This document shows positions 29,940 through 39,280 of a stretch of DNA of 64,000 nucleotides, piece by piece. Within the stretch, counting starts at the first letter, position 1; each line of letters begins with the position of its first letter. Source of the stretch: Acinetobacter baylyi DSM 14961 = CIP 107474 (GTDB taxonomy: Bacteria > Pseudomonadota > Gammaproteobacteria > Pseudomonadales > Moraxellaceae). The position numbers and the translations under genes were made by a program. The notes beneath the pieces are model-generated. The model searched no databases. It had not been told where the DNA came from and was given only the letters and a program-made list of their open reading frames with translations. Location of the stretch: contig NZ_KB849628.1 in NCBI RefSeq assembly GCF_000368685.1, forward strand, positions 795,228-859,227. The letters are read 5' to 3'.

Positions 29940-30941
29940 ATGCCAACCAAATTAATCACTCAACCTACATCTCCACGCTATCAAACCATTTACGAGATTA
30001 TAAAAACTGCGATTACCAAAAATCATTTAAACTACGGCACGGTCTTACTTGAAGCCCCTCTGGCTAAATTATTCAATACTAGCCGAGTCCCTGTACGTCA
30101 GGCATTACAATTACTCTGTGAAAAACAACTTATTACTCGCTTCGAAGGACGTGGCTATCTGGTTAATCCCAATCAACAACAGATCCCGCCTCTACGGGTC
30201 AGCATTACCAGAGAAATGCTGGGTACAGATCAACATAGATTATTAGACACACGGCTTCTGAGCGAAAAAATTTACGATCAACTGCACATGACCATTTCTA
30301 ATATCATTTTATATGGTCATTATCGTTTAGATGAACACATTATTGCTGATTTTTTCAATGTGAGCCGAAGCGTGGTTCGTGAAGCGCTAAAAAGTTTGCA
30401 TATTCAGGGTCTCATCGAAAAAGAGCCTTATGGCGAATGGCTGGCAGGACCACTTACAGCAAAATCTGTCAATGAAAATTATGAGATTCGATCAGTTTTA
30501 GAACCTGTCGCACTCAAAAAGAATATCGTGAAGTTGTCTGTTGCAGAACTGACCGAAATGTCGAGTCGTATTACGCAGGTACAACATCATCCAGATCAAA
30601 TCAATTTTCAACTCATCCAGCAAATCGAGAAAGACTTACACCAGACCATTTGTAATGTATCCACTTTTAATGAAAAAATGGGAAACATTCTTATTCATGC
30701 TCAAAGTTCAATCCTGATTAGCCAACTTTTACATCAGGCGATTCATGTCAATGACTATCATCTCATGCTCAACGAGCATGCACAGGTATTTGAAGCATTA
30801 TTTTATGGTTCGGTAAACGATGCAGCTCAGGCACTTGAAAAACATATACAGAGCGCTCAGAAACGCTCCGTAGATTATTTAAAAGTATTTTCAATTATTC
30901 CAGAGCCCCATATTGCGCCTTATCTTGAAAGACTGACCTAG
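29940..30941 (+). CDS. GntR/FCD regulator with two tandem winged-helix domains
   Basis: A 333-residue protein, about 100 residues longer than a normal FadR-subfamily regulator. Residues about 12-75 form one GntR winged helix (IYEIIKTAI, APLAKLFNTSRVPVRQALQLL). Residues about 105-170 form a second, better conserved one (IADFFNVSRSVVREALKSL). The FCD effector domain follows (about 175-320). Whether both bind DNA is unknown. Neighbours are a convergent solute-binding protein gene and the N-methylglutamate synthase genes beyond, whose control is a possible role. Confidence 0.82.
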   Translation: MPTKLITQPTSPRYQTIYEIIKTAITKNHLNYGTVLLEAPLAKLFNTSRVPVRQALQLLCEKQLITRFEGRGYLVNPNQQQIPPLRVSITREMLGTDQHRLLDTRLLSEKIYDQLHMTISNIILYGHYRLDEHIIADFFNVSRSVVREALKSLHIQGLIEKEPYGEWLAGPLTAKSVNENYEIRSVLEPVALKKNIVKLSVAELTEMSSRITQVQHHPDQINFQLIQQIEKDLHQTICNVSTFNEKMGNILIHAQSSILISQLLHQAIHVNDYHLMLNEHAQVFEALFYGSVNDAAQALEKHIQSAQKRSVDYLKVFSIIPEPHIAPYLERLT

Positions 30942-30956
30942 AATGTGCGGGATGTT

Positions 30957-32138
30957 TTATTTGACAAAACCATGCCACTTACGTACTAGATAATTATGTT
31001 CATTCATAATTGAGTTCCAGACTCCGATGTGTCCCATTCGTTCTAAATATGATCCACCAAATCGTGTATGGTGTTGAGGTATCAGAATTTCATCATCAAC
31101 ACCTAAAAGGTCCTGACTCGCAGGTTTGCCCATATACCAGAAATCCCATTCTTCAGGTCTCAAAAAATTACGGCTTCGTGAAGGATTTGAAATATACAAT
31201 CCCTGTCGTGCCATGACAGCACCAGCCCAGCCATCCAGCCACCAGTTCAAATATTCATAGGCCACATCTTTGGTTCGTCCCGAAACATTGCGCGAGAGTG
31301 CCAGCCCACCAAACCATGCACGATAACCTTCTACCGGGCGTGCAACCTTAAATTCCGTTAGTTTTTGAGTCTTCGCCAATTCAATAATCGTTGTATACCA
31401 AATACTTGCAAGATTAATTTGGCCACTACTTAATAATTGATAAACTTGCGATGTATCCGACCAAAAATGTTTAAAATGCTGTAATTGTTTATATTCCATC
31501 AATACTTTGGTCATCTGATCAATTTCAGACACGGTAAGATTACCAATGTCTTCAAACTCAATACGCTGACTCGCTTGTAACGCCATCGCGAGATCTAACA
31601 CACCAATTGCAGCATCATTCTGAATGGCAATCTTTCCAGCCCAATGCGGATTGAGCAACCATGACCAGCTCTCTTGTTGCTGATTCAGACCATAAGGCAA
31701 TAATTTTGGCGAATAAATAAAACTATCGACATTATGTGTTAATGGCAACATGCTAATCAGTTGTGTTTCTTTATCAGATAATGTTCCATTATCCTGCACA
31801 TATAAGCGTTTGCTGGGCACCCCACCCGATGCAATTTTCTGCTCCTTGATTAATTTTCCCTTTTTAGGTAAATCATTAATTTCGTTCCAGTATTTAATTC
31901 TCTTAGTTTCAATAGGCTGAATCGAAAGAACGGGCCATAATAGATCAATACTATGAAACCAGTGATCGTAAATATCATATTGATCAGGATATAGAATCGC
32001 TCTTTGCTGAGCAGTTTGCGGGTCACAAATAATATATTCGAGTTGAATCCCTAAATCTTGTTCCGCTCGTAATTTAATCTTTTCAATGAGTGTTACCGAT
32101 GTACCTAATATCCTTAATTTTGGCTTTGTATCACCCAT
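30957..32138 (-). CDS. solute-binding-protein-like protein without signal peptide
   Basis: A 393-residue protein resembling PotD/spermidine-type extracellular solute-binding proteins (periplasmic-binding fold; segments such as LNPHWAGKIAIQNDAAIGVLDLAMAL and YEYLNWWLDGWAGAV). The N terminus MGDTKPKLRILGTSVTLIEK has no hydrophobic export signal, and no ABC permease or ATPase gene is nearby. It may be a cytoplasmic ligand-binding or sensor protein, or its true start may have been lost. It stands alone between an AT-rich region and the convergent GntR gene. Function unknown. Confidence 0.65.
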   Translation of the reverse strand: MGDTKPKLRILGTSVTLIEKIKLRAEQDLGIQLEYIICDPQTAQQRAILYPDQYDIYDHWFHSIDLLWPVLSIQPIETKRIKYWNEINDLPKKGKLIKEQKIASGGVPSKRLYVQDNGTLSDKETQLISMLPLTHNVDSFIYSPKLLPYGLNQQQESWSWLLNPHWAGKIAIQNDAAIGVLDLAMALQASQRIEFEDIGNLTVSEIDQMTKVLMEYKQLQHFKHFWSDTSQVYQLLSSGQINLASIWYTTIIELAKTQKLTEFKVARPVEGYRAWFGGLALSRNVSGRTKDVAYEYLNWWLDGWAGAVMARQGLYISNPSRSRNFLRPEEWDFWYMGKPASQDLLGVDDEILIPQHHTRFGGSYLERMGHIGVWNSIMNEHNYLVRKWHGFVK

Positions 32139-32564
32139 AAAAATAAACCTCTTTTTATGTAATTCTTAAAAAAGTGAATGGATTTATGAAAATAGATTTT
32201 TTATCCCATCAAAAATAACCATCATAATAATCTTATATCATCAAGAATAAATAAAAAAAATAAATTTATTAAGACTTATCATATATTTATATTAAAAATA
32301 AAAGCACATAATTAGAATGAATATTTTCTAATTTTATACATTTTAAATATAAATATTTTTTGATTTTTATTACTTTATATACAAATTGAATTAAATTTTA
32401 TTATAAGAGTATATATTACCTATTTTTTTTAAAAAGTATATTATTATTTAAAATACATTTATACTGATTAAATTTATAGCATTTTGAGAAAACTACAAAA
32501 TAAAAATAAGAAAAAGCACCCTTTTGGATGCTTTTTCTCATATTAAGATGACTGTTTCAATTGC
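32139..32564. other. very AT-rich intergenic region ending in a terminator
   Basis: 426 bp without a gene, close to 85% A+T by eye. It should carry the promoter of the solute-binding-like gene at its left. At its right, AGAAAAAGCA (32509-32518) pairs with TGCTTTTTCT (32529-32538), an intrinsic terminator shape just after the glutamate-synthase-like operon on the minus strand. I see nothing else. Confidence 0.7.
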
Positions 32565-33899
32565 TTAATATTGAAGCTGCCCTGGTACCCAGTTGGTTCC
32601 AGCCAATGGTACACGTGCCATGGCAGCGGCTTCTACTGTCAGAGCAACCAGATCTTCCGGATCGAGGTTATGTAGATGTGATTTACCACAAGCACGCGCC
32701 ATGGTTTGAGCTTCCAAAACCAGTACACGTAAGTAGTTGGCTAGGTGACGCCCACCCTCGATTGGATCAAGACGCTTGGCAAGTTCTGGGTCTTGCGTGG
32801 TAATCCCAGCAGGATCACGGCCATTTTGCCAATCGTCATAATAACCCGATGCCGAACCGATTTTTTTCAGTTCATCATCAAGGCGAGGATGGTTATCTCC
32901 CAACGCAATCAATGCCGCCGTACCAATTGCGACCGCATCGGCACCCAGTGCCATGGCTTTTGCAACATCGGCACCAGTACGGATACCACCAGAGACAATC
33001 AGTTGTACTTTACGGTGCATGCCCATTTCCTGTAGGGCCTGAATCGCTTGTGGAATGGCAGATAAAATCGGAATACCGACATGCTCGATAAACACTTCTT
33101 GGGTCGCGGCTGTTCCGCCTTGCATGCCATCGAGTACAATCACATCTGCACCTGCCTTAACTGCAAGCTTGACATCATAATAAGGACGACTTGCTCCAAT
33201 TTTGACATAAATTGGTTTTTCCCAGTCTGTGATCTCGCGGATTTCGGCAATTTTAATCGCCAAATCATCTGGTCCAGTCCAGTCTGGATGTCGGCAGGCG
33301 CTCCGTTGATCGACGCCGACAGGCAAAGTGCGCATTCCCGCCACACGCTCTGTCACTTTCATTCCGAGCAGCATACTGCCCCCCCCAGGCTTGGCCCCTT
33401 GCCCCAATACAATCTCAATGGCATCGGCTTTACGTAAATCGTCTGGGTTCATACCATAGCGTGATGGTAAGTACTGATATACCAGCGTTTCTGAATGGCC
33501 ACGCTCTTCAGGCGTCATGCCGCCATCGCCTGTGGTGGTAGACGTACCGACCATACTGGCACCACGGCCTAAAGATTCCTTGGCATTGGCAGAAAGCGCA
33601 CCGAAGCTCATTCCTGCAATGGTCACAGGAATTTTAAGATGAATTGGCTTTTTGGCAAAGCGTGTGCCTAAAACCACATCGGTACCACATTTTTCTCGAT
33701 ACCCCTCAAGCGGATAACGAGACATACTCGCACCCAGCAATAGTAAATCATCAAAATGTGGCAAGTGGCGTTTGGTACCTCCACCGCGAATATCATAGAT
33801 GCCTGTCGCGGCAGCACGTTGAATTTCCTGAATGGTCAAACGATCAAACGTAGCCGATTCACGTAGTACTGGTTCAAATTGAGTAGCTGATTGTGTCAT
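32565..33899 (-). CDS. mgsC: N-methylglutamate synthase subunit C (GltB/GlxD-like FMN subunit)
   Basis: A 444-residue FMN-binding glutamate-synthase-family protein: SFGALSANAKESLGRGA, GQGAKPGGGSMLLG, VDGMQGGTAAT-like and SGGIRTGADVAKAMALGADAVAIGT are recognisable. The loop that holds the 3Fe-4S cysteines in true GltB has no cysteine here. In the N-methylglutamate pathway the complex replaces the amide nitrogen chemistry with methylamine transfer, forming N-methylglutamate from gamma-glutamylmethylamide or methylamine and glutamate. It is the last gene of gmaS-mgsA-mgsB-mgsC. Rhizobial GlxD is the same family, so assignment depends on the mgd genes at the right end of the window. Confidence 0.82.
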   Translation of the reverse strand: MTQSATQFEPVLRESATFDRLTIQEIQRAAATGIYDIRGGGTKRHLPHFDDLLLLGASMSRYPLEGYREKCGTDVVLGTRFAKKPIHLKIPVTIAGMSFGALSANAKESLGRGASMVGTSTTTGDGGMTPEERGHSETLVYQYLPSRYGMNPDDLRKADAIEIVLGQGAKPGGGSMLLGMKVTERVAGMRTLPVGVDQRSACRHPDWTGPDDLAIKIAEIREITDWEKPIYVKIGASRPYYDVKLAVKAGADVIVLDGMQGGTAATQEVFIEHVGIPILSAIPQAIQALQEMGMHRKVQLIVSGGIRTGADVAKAMALGADAVAIGTAALIALGDNHPRLDDELKKIGSASGYYDDWQNGRDPAGITTQDPELAKRLDPIEGGRHLANYLRVLVLEAQTMARACGKSHLHNLDPEDLVALTVEAAAMARVPLAGTNWVPGQLQY

Positions 33900-33926
33900 G
33901 GTTATTTCTCCGATCTACGTTTGATC

Positions 33927-34655
33927 TTAGTAAGCAGATGCATTGTCTACTTTGAAGTTATAAAGTTGGCGGGCTGAGCCATAGCGTTTAAACGAGGTTG
34001 GGGATTCGTTAAAACCCGCTTTAGCCAGCAGCTCCGCCAATTCGGCAAGATGTTCAGCACGCATTTCTTTTTCAATGCAGTCTGACCCTAAAGATTTTAC
34101 GGCTCCTTTCACATAGATACGGGTTTCATAAAGAGAGTCGCCCAGTGCATCGCCTGCATCACCACAGACCACCAAACGGCCCGCTTGGCCCATAAAGCAG
34201 CTCATGTGTCCAATGCTGCCACCTACAACAATATCTACGCCTTTCATAGAAATACCGCAGCGTGCGCCTGCATCACCCTCAATTACCAGCAATCCACCAT
34301 GTGCAGTTGCTCCCGCAGCCTGTGAAGCATTGCCTTTAATACGCACAGAGCCAGACATCATGTTTTCTGCAACGCCTACCCCAACGTTACCGTTTACGAC
34401 AATATCTGCTTCCTGATTCATGCCTGCACAGTAATACCCTGCATGACCATCGATGGTGACCGAAATCGGTGCTTTAATTCCTACAGCAATATTGTGTAAA
34501 CCTGCTGGTTTTTTCACTGTCCAATGTGAGATTTCTGCAACCACTTCTTTGCTATGCAATGCCTGATTGAGATCGCGAACGCTGTCCACACTCAAATCAT
34601 AAGTATCTTTTAATAATGTTGTGTCGATTTTGTCTGCCAATACAGTGCTATTCAT
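33927..34655 (-). CDS. mgsB: N-methylglutamate synthase subunit B (GXGXG domain)
   Basis: A 242-residue GXGXG beta-helix protein matching the C-terminal domain of large glutamate synthases. Its repeated glycine-rich turns are evident (GNVGVGVAENMMSGSVRIKG, GGLLVIEGDAGARCGISM). It is a structural subunit that links the amidotransferase and FMN subunits encoded on either side. GAGGA lies nine bases before the ATG. Also called GlxC. Confidence 0.85.
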   Translation of the reverse strand: MNSTVLADKIDTTLLKDTYDLSVDSVRDLNQALHSKEVVAEISHWTVKKPAGLHNIAVGIKAPISVTIDGHAGYYCAGMNQEADIVVNGNVGVGVAENMMSGSVRIKGNASQAAGATAHGGLLVIEGDAGARCGISMKGVDIVVGGSIGHMSCFMGQAGRLVVCGDAGDALGDSLYETRIYVKGAVKSLGSDCIEKEMRAEHLAELAELLAKAGFNESPTSFKRYGSARQLYNFKVDNASAY

Positions 34656-34685
34656 CTTATTTATTCCTCAATCTTAACCGTGTAC

Positions 34686-35609
34686 TTATGCCGCTGTGTC
34701 AGCTTTGGCTGTTGAACGTTCCCACACATATAAAGTTGCTGGTTCTGGCTCCCACACTTTGGCTTGATCAATGTTAGGCAAAGAAGCCAGTGCCTGATAC
34801 TCAGAGGCCATTGCAACGTAGTCATCGGTCTCGGCCAATACCGCAGGTTTGCATGCAATCGGATCGCGAATAACAGCAAAGCCATCACGGGTTCCAATGG
34901 CAAAGGTAAAGAAACCATCCAGATCATCGAGTGCATGATTCAGTGCCTGCTCTAGGTTGTCACCCTGCTGTAAGCGCCAAGTCAGATAACCTGCTGCAAC
35001 TTCGGTATCGTTATCTGTTTCAAAGCTAATGCCTTCGCGTTTAAGCTCTTGACGCAAACGTGCATGATTCGATAGCGAGCCGTTGTGAACCAGACACAAA
35101 TCTGCACCTGTTGAAAATGGATGACTCCCTTCCATGGTCACAGCACTTTCAGTGGCCATACGGGTATGCCCGATAATGTGGCTGCCTTTCATATTGACCA
35201 GACCAAAGCGTTCAGAAATTTCCACAGGTAAACCCATGCCTTTTAAAATTTCGATACTTTGCCCGACACTCATTATTTTTAGTTCAGGTGCAATTTCAGT
35301 GATGGCAGCACGTACTGTATTTTCATCTGCTTCAACTTTTACAACGGCAGCAGTTGCATTTTGAAACCAGTCAAAACCTGTAGATAATTTAGCTTGAAGC
35401 TTTTCTGCAAATCCTTGCCAGTTAAACGTTTCATCTGTCGTTTGCAAGGTTAATTTGACCCAGCCATCCTGAACTTCATCACCATAAATCGCAAAGCCTG
35501 CACTATCAGGGCCACGACCAGTCATCGCTTCTAGCATCGGTTCAAACAATTTGCCAAGCTGAGATTCGAGCGCAGGATTTTTAAGATATAAACCAACGAT
35601 TCCACACAT
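34686..35609 (-). CDS. mgsA: N-methylglutamate synthase subunit A (class II glutamine amidotransferase)
   Basis: A 307-residue class II amidotransferase domain protein. It begins MCGIVGLY, giving the N-terminal cysteine nucleophile after removal of methionine, and has TRMATES, HNGSLSN and DTEVAAGYL. It would hydrolyse or bind gamma-glutamylmethylamide or glutamine and channel the amine to the FMN subunit. GGAG lies seven bases before the ATG. Also called GlxB. Confidence 0.87.
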   Translation of the reverse strand: MCGIVGLYLKNPALESQLGKLFEPMLEAMTGRGPDSAGFAIYGDEVQDGWVKLTLQTTDETFNWQGFAEKLQAKLSTGFDWFQNATAAVVKVEADENTVRAAITEIAPELKIMSVGQSIEILKGMGLPVEISERFGLVNMKGSHIIGHTRMATESAVTMEGSHPFSTGADLCLVHNGSLSNHARLRQELKREGISFETDNDTEVAAGYLTWRLQQGDNLEQALNHALDDLDGFFTFAIGTRDGFAVIRDPIACKPAVLAETDDYVAMASEYQALASLPNIDQAKVWEPEPATLYVWERSTAKADTAA

Positions 35610-35656
35610 AGGATGTCTCCAAAATTTAATTTTTAATCTGTCTGTTGTTTAATGCT

Positions 35657-37051
35657 TTAGAAAAACTCGGTATAACGCTGAATTTCCCAGTCGGACACAT
35701 GACGGCAGTATTCCACCCACTCCATGCTTTTTTGTTCAATAAACTCATTCACAATTTCAGATCCCATTTTCTGTGCAAACAATGGATCTGCCTTAAGTGC
35801 ATCAATGGCTTCTTTGAGTGACTGCGGTAAGGTTTGAATGCCGCGTGCTGCAATCTCTTCAAGCCCAAGGCTATAGAGGTTTTCATTGCATGCAGTTGGT
35901 GGCATCAATTCACGTTCGATTCCGTCAAGCCCTGCTGCAATAATGGCAGCCGACACCAGATAAGGATTACAGCCTGCATCGGGTAAGCGCAGCTCGATAC
36001 GACCATATGGAATACGCACCATGGCTGAACGGTTGTTGCCACCATAAGCAATGAACGCAGGTGCCCATGTCGCGCCAGAGAGTGAACGGCCCACCACAAG
36101 GCGTTTATAAGAATTTACCGTGGGCGCACAAAAAGCACAGAGTGCTGGACCATGCTCAAGTAAACCTGCAATAAAGTGATAGGCCATTTTGGATAAGCCC
36201 ATCCCACTTGGATCACTGGCATCATGGAACAGGTTGCTGCATTCATCACTGCCAATTGATAGGTGGAAGTGCATACCATTGCCCGCACGTTTTGGATCAG
36301 GTTTTGGCATAAATGAACAGATCATGCCCAAATCATTGGCGATTTCACCCGCAGCCATACGGAAAAAGGTAAACATATCTGCCGACTTCATGGCGTCTGC
36401 ATAGGTATAATTGATCTCAAACTGACCATTGGCATCTTCATGATCAATCTGGTAAATATCAAACCCGACTGGAATGAGAGCTTCGGTTAAACGCTCTAAA
36501 AACTCACGTGAACGAGACAAGCCTTTATAGTCATAACAAGGTTTATCCAGATTATCGGAGTCATCGACCATTTTCAGTTTGCCATCTTCGCTACGGCGAA
36601 ACAGGCTAAACTCTGGCTCAAGCCCAGTATTTAAGGTCCAGCCTTGCGCACTCAAACGTTCTACTTGCTGACGTAATACATAGCGTGAATCGTAAGGATG
36701 CGGCTTGCCGTTAACATAGCCTTCACAAACTACACGTCCGTAACCCGGTTGCCAAGGCACAGGAGTTAGAGTGGATAAATCGCCTTTCACCATAAAGTCA
36801 GGACCATGGGGTTGCATTCCCATACCAGAAATAGCAAAACCTGCAAATCCAACACCGTCTTTTTCAATCGCTTTCAAACCTGAAATGGGAACCGACTTGG
36901 TTTTGGCAGCACCATGAATATCAACAAATTGCGCCAAAACATATTTTAAATGATGCTGATCAATGACCTTTTGTACTTCTGGTCGGTACATGGGTTGACT
37001 GGTCAATTCATGATGATCAAACATCTCCTTCACGGCTTGCTGCAACATCAT
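35657..37051 (-). CDS. gmaS: gamma-glutamylmethylamide synthetase (GlnT/GmaS-type glutamine synthetase)
   Basis: A 464-residue glutamine-synthetase-family protein. It has the beta-grasp [14 protein letters not shown], the metal-site [34 protein letters not shown] and the C-terminal [20 protein letters not shown]. In the N-methylglutamate pathway it joins methylamine to glutamate with ATP. Three nearby ATGs precede the conserved region; the one at 37051 has AGGAG seven bases upstream, whereas the one at 37057 has it only one base away. It heads the mgs operon and has a sigma-54-like promoter and palindromic motif. An ordinary ammonia-using GlnT role cannot be excluded. Confidence 0.8.
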   Translation of the reverse strand: MMLQQAVKEMFDHHELTSQPMYRPEVQKVIDQHHLKYVLAQFVDIHGAAKTKSVPISGLKAIEKDGVGFAGFAISGMGMQPHGPDFMVKGDLSTLTPVPWQPGYGRVVCEGYVNGKPHPYDSRYVLRQQVERLSAQGWTLNTGLEPEFSLFRRSEDGKLKMVDDSDNLDKPCYDYKGLSRSREFLERLTEALIPVGFDIYQIDHEDANGQFEINYTYADAMKSADMFTFFRMAAGEIANDLGMICSFMPKPDPKRAGNGMHFHLSIGSDECSNLFHDASDPSGMGLSKMAYHFIAGLLEHGPALCAFCAPTVNSYKRLVVGRSLSGATWAPAFIAYGGNNRSAMVRIPYGRIELRLPDAGCNPYLVSAAIIAAGLDGIERELMPPTACNENLYSLGLEEIAARGIQTLPQSLKEAIDALKADPLFAQKMGSEIVNEFIEQKSMEWVEYCRHVSDWEIQRYTEFF

Positions 37052-37140
37052 TGACATACTCCTAATATGGCAAAACTGTATTTGGCTTGAAAAATGCATC
37101 GTGGTCTTACATGATTCATCTTTCAGTATAAGAAACTTTA

Positions 37141-37170
37141 TTTCCTATTAAGAAAGCAAATCTCTTGCCA
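37141..37170 (-). promoter_or_regulatory. sigma-54-like promoter and overlapping operator for gmaS
   Basis: On the minus strand TGGCAAGAGATTTGC (37170-37156) has GG and GC at the exact -24/-12 spacing of RpoN promoters. Immediately downstream, covering the expected start site, lies TTTCCTATTAAGAAA (37141-37155), a member of the shared palindrome family of this window. Confidence 0.6.
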
Positions 37171-37215
37171 ACTTTTAAAATTCCTTCATTTTTTTCATCA
37201 GGAGCCTGAAAACCA

Positions 37216-37236
37216 TATATTCCCATCAAGAATATA
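37216..37236. promoter_or_regulatory. palindromic operator between gmaS and the cupin regulator gene
   Basis: TATATTC (37216-37222) and GAATATA (37230-37236) flank CCATCAA. The core ATTCCCATCAAGAAT differs by one base from the site in front of the trigonelline permease gene read on its coding strand. It lies about 100 bp before the XRE-cupin gene. Confidence 0.55.
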
Positions 37237-37336
37237 TATTTCACCACAAGATTTTTTTAAATTTATCACATCTATTTTTTGTTTTAAGTAAAATCTTCAA
37301 TCAATCATGATCAAAATAGTGCAGAGTTGAACCATA

Positions 37337-37933
37337 ATGAGACAAACCAAGAACAGCGTGAAGCTGGAACAATATATTGGCATTCAAATTAAACGCCATC
37401 GTCAGGAACAAGGCCTCAAACTTTCAGAGGTTGCTCAAATCGCGGGAATCAGTCAGGGCATGCTCAGTAAAATTGAAAATGCACAAGTGTCTACCAGCCT
37501 AGAAACCTTGAGCCGTCTTTGCGACGTACTCGGTATTCCAATGTCAACTTTATTTAGTCAATATGACCAACAGGAAAGTCATGCCATGCTGGTTAAATCT
37601 GGAGATGGTATGGAGGTGGTACGCCGCGGTACTGAAAAAGGCCATACTTATCGTCTATTAACGCATTCTAGAGGCCCAAGAAAGAACTTTGAGGCGTATC
37701 TGGTAAGTATGGATGACGCCAGTGAAGAATTCCCGACCTTCGCTCACCCAGGTACAGAAATGCTATATCTAGTTGAAGGAGAGCTGATTTATCGACATGG
37801 ACAGGAAGTTTTTCACATGCAGCCAGGAGATTGCCTGACTTTGGAAGGTGAAATTCCTCATGGACCAGAGAAACTAGTGCAGGTGCCTATTCGTCTCTTG
37901 TCTGTAATGAATTATGGAAGCAGCGAAGAGTAA
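37337..37933 (+). CDS. XRE-cupin transcriptional regulator
   Basis: A 198-residue regulator. Residues about 12-67 form a lambda-repressor-type helix-turn-helix (LKLSEVAQIAGISQGMLSKIENAQVSTSLETL). Residues about 120-190 form a small-ligand cupin (HPGTEMLYLVEGELIY, MQPGDCLTLEGEIPHGP). It is transcribed divergently from gmaS-mgsABC across 285 bp that hold two copies of the shared palindrome. It is the best in-window candidate for the protein that binds these sites, possibly with an amine or amino acid ligand. That is inference. Confidence 0.85.
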   Translation: MRQTKNSVKLEQYIGIQIKRHRQEQGLKLSEVAQIAGISQGMLSKIENAQVSTSLETLSRLCDVLGIPMSTLFSQYDQQESHAMLVKSGDGMEVVRRGTEKGHTYRLLTHSRGPRKNFEAYLVSMDDASEEFPTFAHPGTEMLYLVEGELIYRHGQEVFHMQPGDCLTLEGEIPHGPEKLVQVPIRLLSVMNYGSSEE

Positions 37934-37954
37934 TTGCTTTTCATGACCTGAAGC

Positions 37955-38020
37955 AATCGTATCTTCTATTTCTCTATAGCGTTCTCATAGTTAGATAACA
38001 TCAGAAATAGAGATACGATT
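37955..38020. terminator. long bidirectional hairpin between converging genes
   Basis: AATCGTATCTTCTATTTCT (37955-37973) and AGAAATAGAGATACGATT (38003-38020) are complementary except for one bulged base. The structure lies between the stops of the cupin regulator and the MFS gene and can serve both strands. Confidence 0.65.
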
Positions 38021-38030
38021 CAATTTTTAA

Positions 38031-39182
38031 TTAATGCGTTCGGTTAAATTTTTGCAGAAGATAAAGACTAAAAATTAGAAAGATTGCAATGACTTCAAAT
38101 GCCCGATTAAGCGTGGCATATTGCAGCATGAAGCTCCCCATTAGTGCACCCAGACCAATACTGGCATTAAAAACTGCAACATAGATTGCCGAGGCTGCAC
38201 CTGCCAAATCACCTGCCTGCTTTAAAACCCAAGTTTGTAATCCTACAAATATAGTTGCAATCGAAACACCCCACAACGCCAAAAAGGTGACCGCAATGCT
38301 AAAAGTAACCTGATCTCCCAAATATCCAAAGGCAAACACGCTCCCCGAAATGAATACTAAACTGACCAAGATGATTGTCTGTAAATGTTGATCCATGAAT
38401 TTTCCAGCAAGGATATTCCCCACCAAACCTGCCGAACCAAAAACAAGAAGAAGTAATGTGATCTGACCCGATGCAAGATGTGCGATTTGACTCAGAAAGG
38501 GTTCAATAAATGTAAATGCAGCAAAATGTGAAGAAATGATCAGTGCTGTCAGAATAAATAAACGATTTAAAGTCGAATGCTGGAGCACTTTTTTAAAAAA
38601 GCCTGATGCTAAAGGGGCTTGATCTGGAATTTTAGGAACAAAAAGTAGAATTAAAATACAAATAATGAAAGATAAAAGGCCCAGAAATTCAAACGCCAAC
38701 CGCCAGCTACTCAGTTGAGTCAGATAACTCGCCAGAGGTACACCCAAAATACTCGCAACTGAAACACCTGAAAAAATAATTGATGTAGCCAAACCCAGTT
38801 TATGTTTCGGAACCAGACTATAAGCAACAGCTCCAATCAAGGCCCAAAAGCTACCGTGCGCAATTGCACCGACAATACGCGCAGAAAAAATCATATTAAA
38901 GGATGAACTATAGGCCACGATGATATTCGAAATTGCCAAAATCAGCAGCATGGCCATTAAGACCATTTTTCGTGGAAACCGAATTAGTAAAACGATCGAG
39001 CATAGCGCCGAGATAGCCGCCACCCAGCCATATCCCGTCACAATCAGTCCAGTGATGGCTTCGCTTTGATTCAAGTCATGTGCCAAGGCGGAAAGTAAAC
39101 CTATCGGCGCTAATTCGGTTGTGACAATGGCAAAGCTACTCAGGCTTAAAACAATCAAAGCTATCCATAATTTTAAAGACAT
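38031..39182 (-). CDS. MFS transporter, DHA1 (drug/sugar efflux) type
   Basis: A 383-residue protein with about twelve hydrophobic spans. The first-span pattern FAIVTTELAPIGLLSALAHDL, the fourth-span GAIAHGSFWALIGAVAYSLVP and SGVSVASILGVPLASYL match AraJ/SotB/YdeA-like exporters. It is divergent, across 98 bp, from a LysR gene that probably controls it. The substrate is unknown; it seems unrelated to the amine genes on both sides. Confidence 0.85.
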   Translation of the reverse strand: MSLKLWIALIVLSLSSFAIVTTELAPIGLLSALAHDLNQSEAITGLIVTGYGWVAAISALCSIVLLIRFPRKMVLMAMLLILAISNIIVAYSSSFNMIFSARIVGAIAHGSFWALIGAVAYSLVPKHKLGLATSIIFSGVSVASILGVPLASYLTQLSSWRLAFEFLGLLSFIICILILLFVPKIPDQAPLASGFFKKVLQHSTLNRLFILTALIISSHFAAFTFIEPFLSQIAHLASGQITLLLLVFGSAGLVGNILAGKFMDQHLQTIILVSLVFISGSVFAFGYLGDQVTFSIAVTFLALWGVSIATIFVGLQTWVLKQAGDLAGAASAIYVAVFNASIGLGALMGSFMLQYATLNRAFEVIAIFLIFSLYLLQKFNRTH

Positions 39183-39280
39183 TTATGTATCCTCAATATG
39201 CGAAAGCCGAAGTATCTATTTCCATGATTGAAATTTATATAGATAATAATTGAAATCAGTTTTTCATTTTTGGAAAATAT

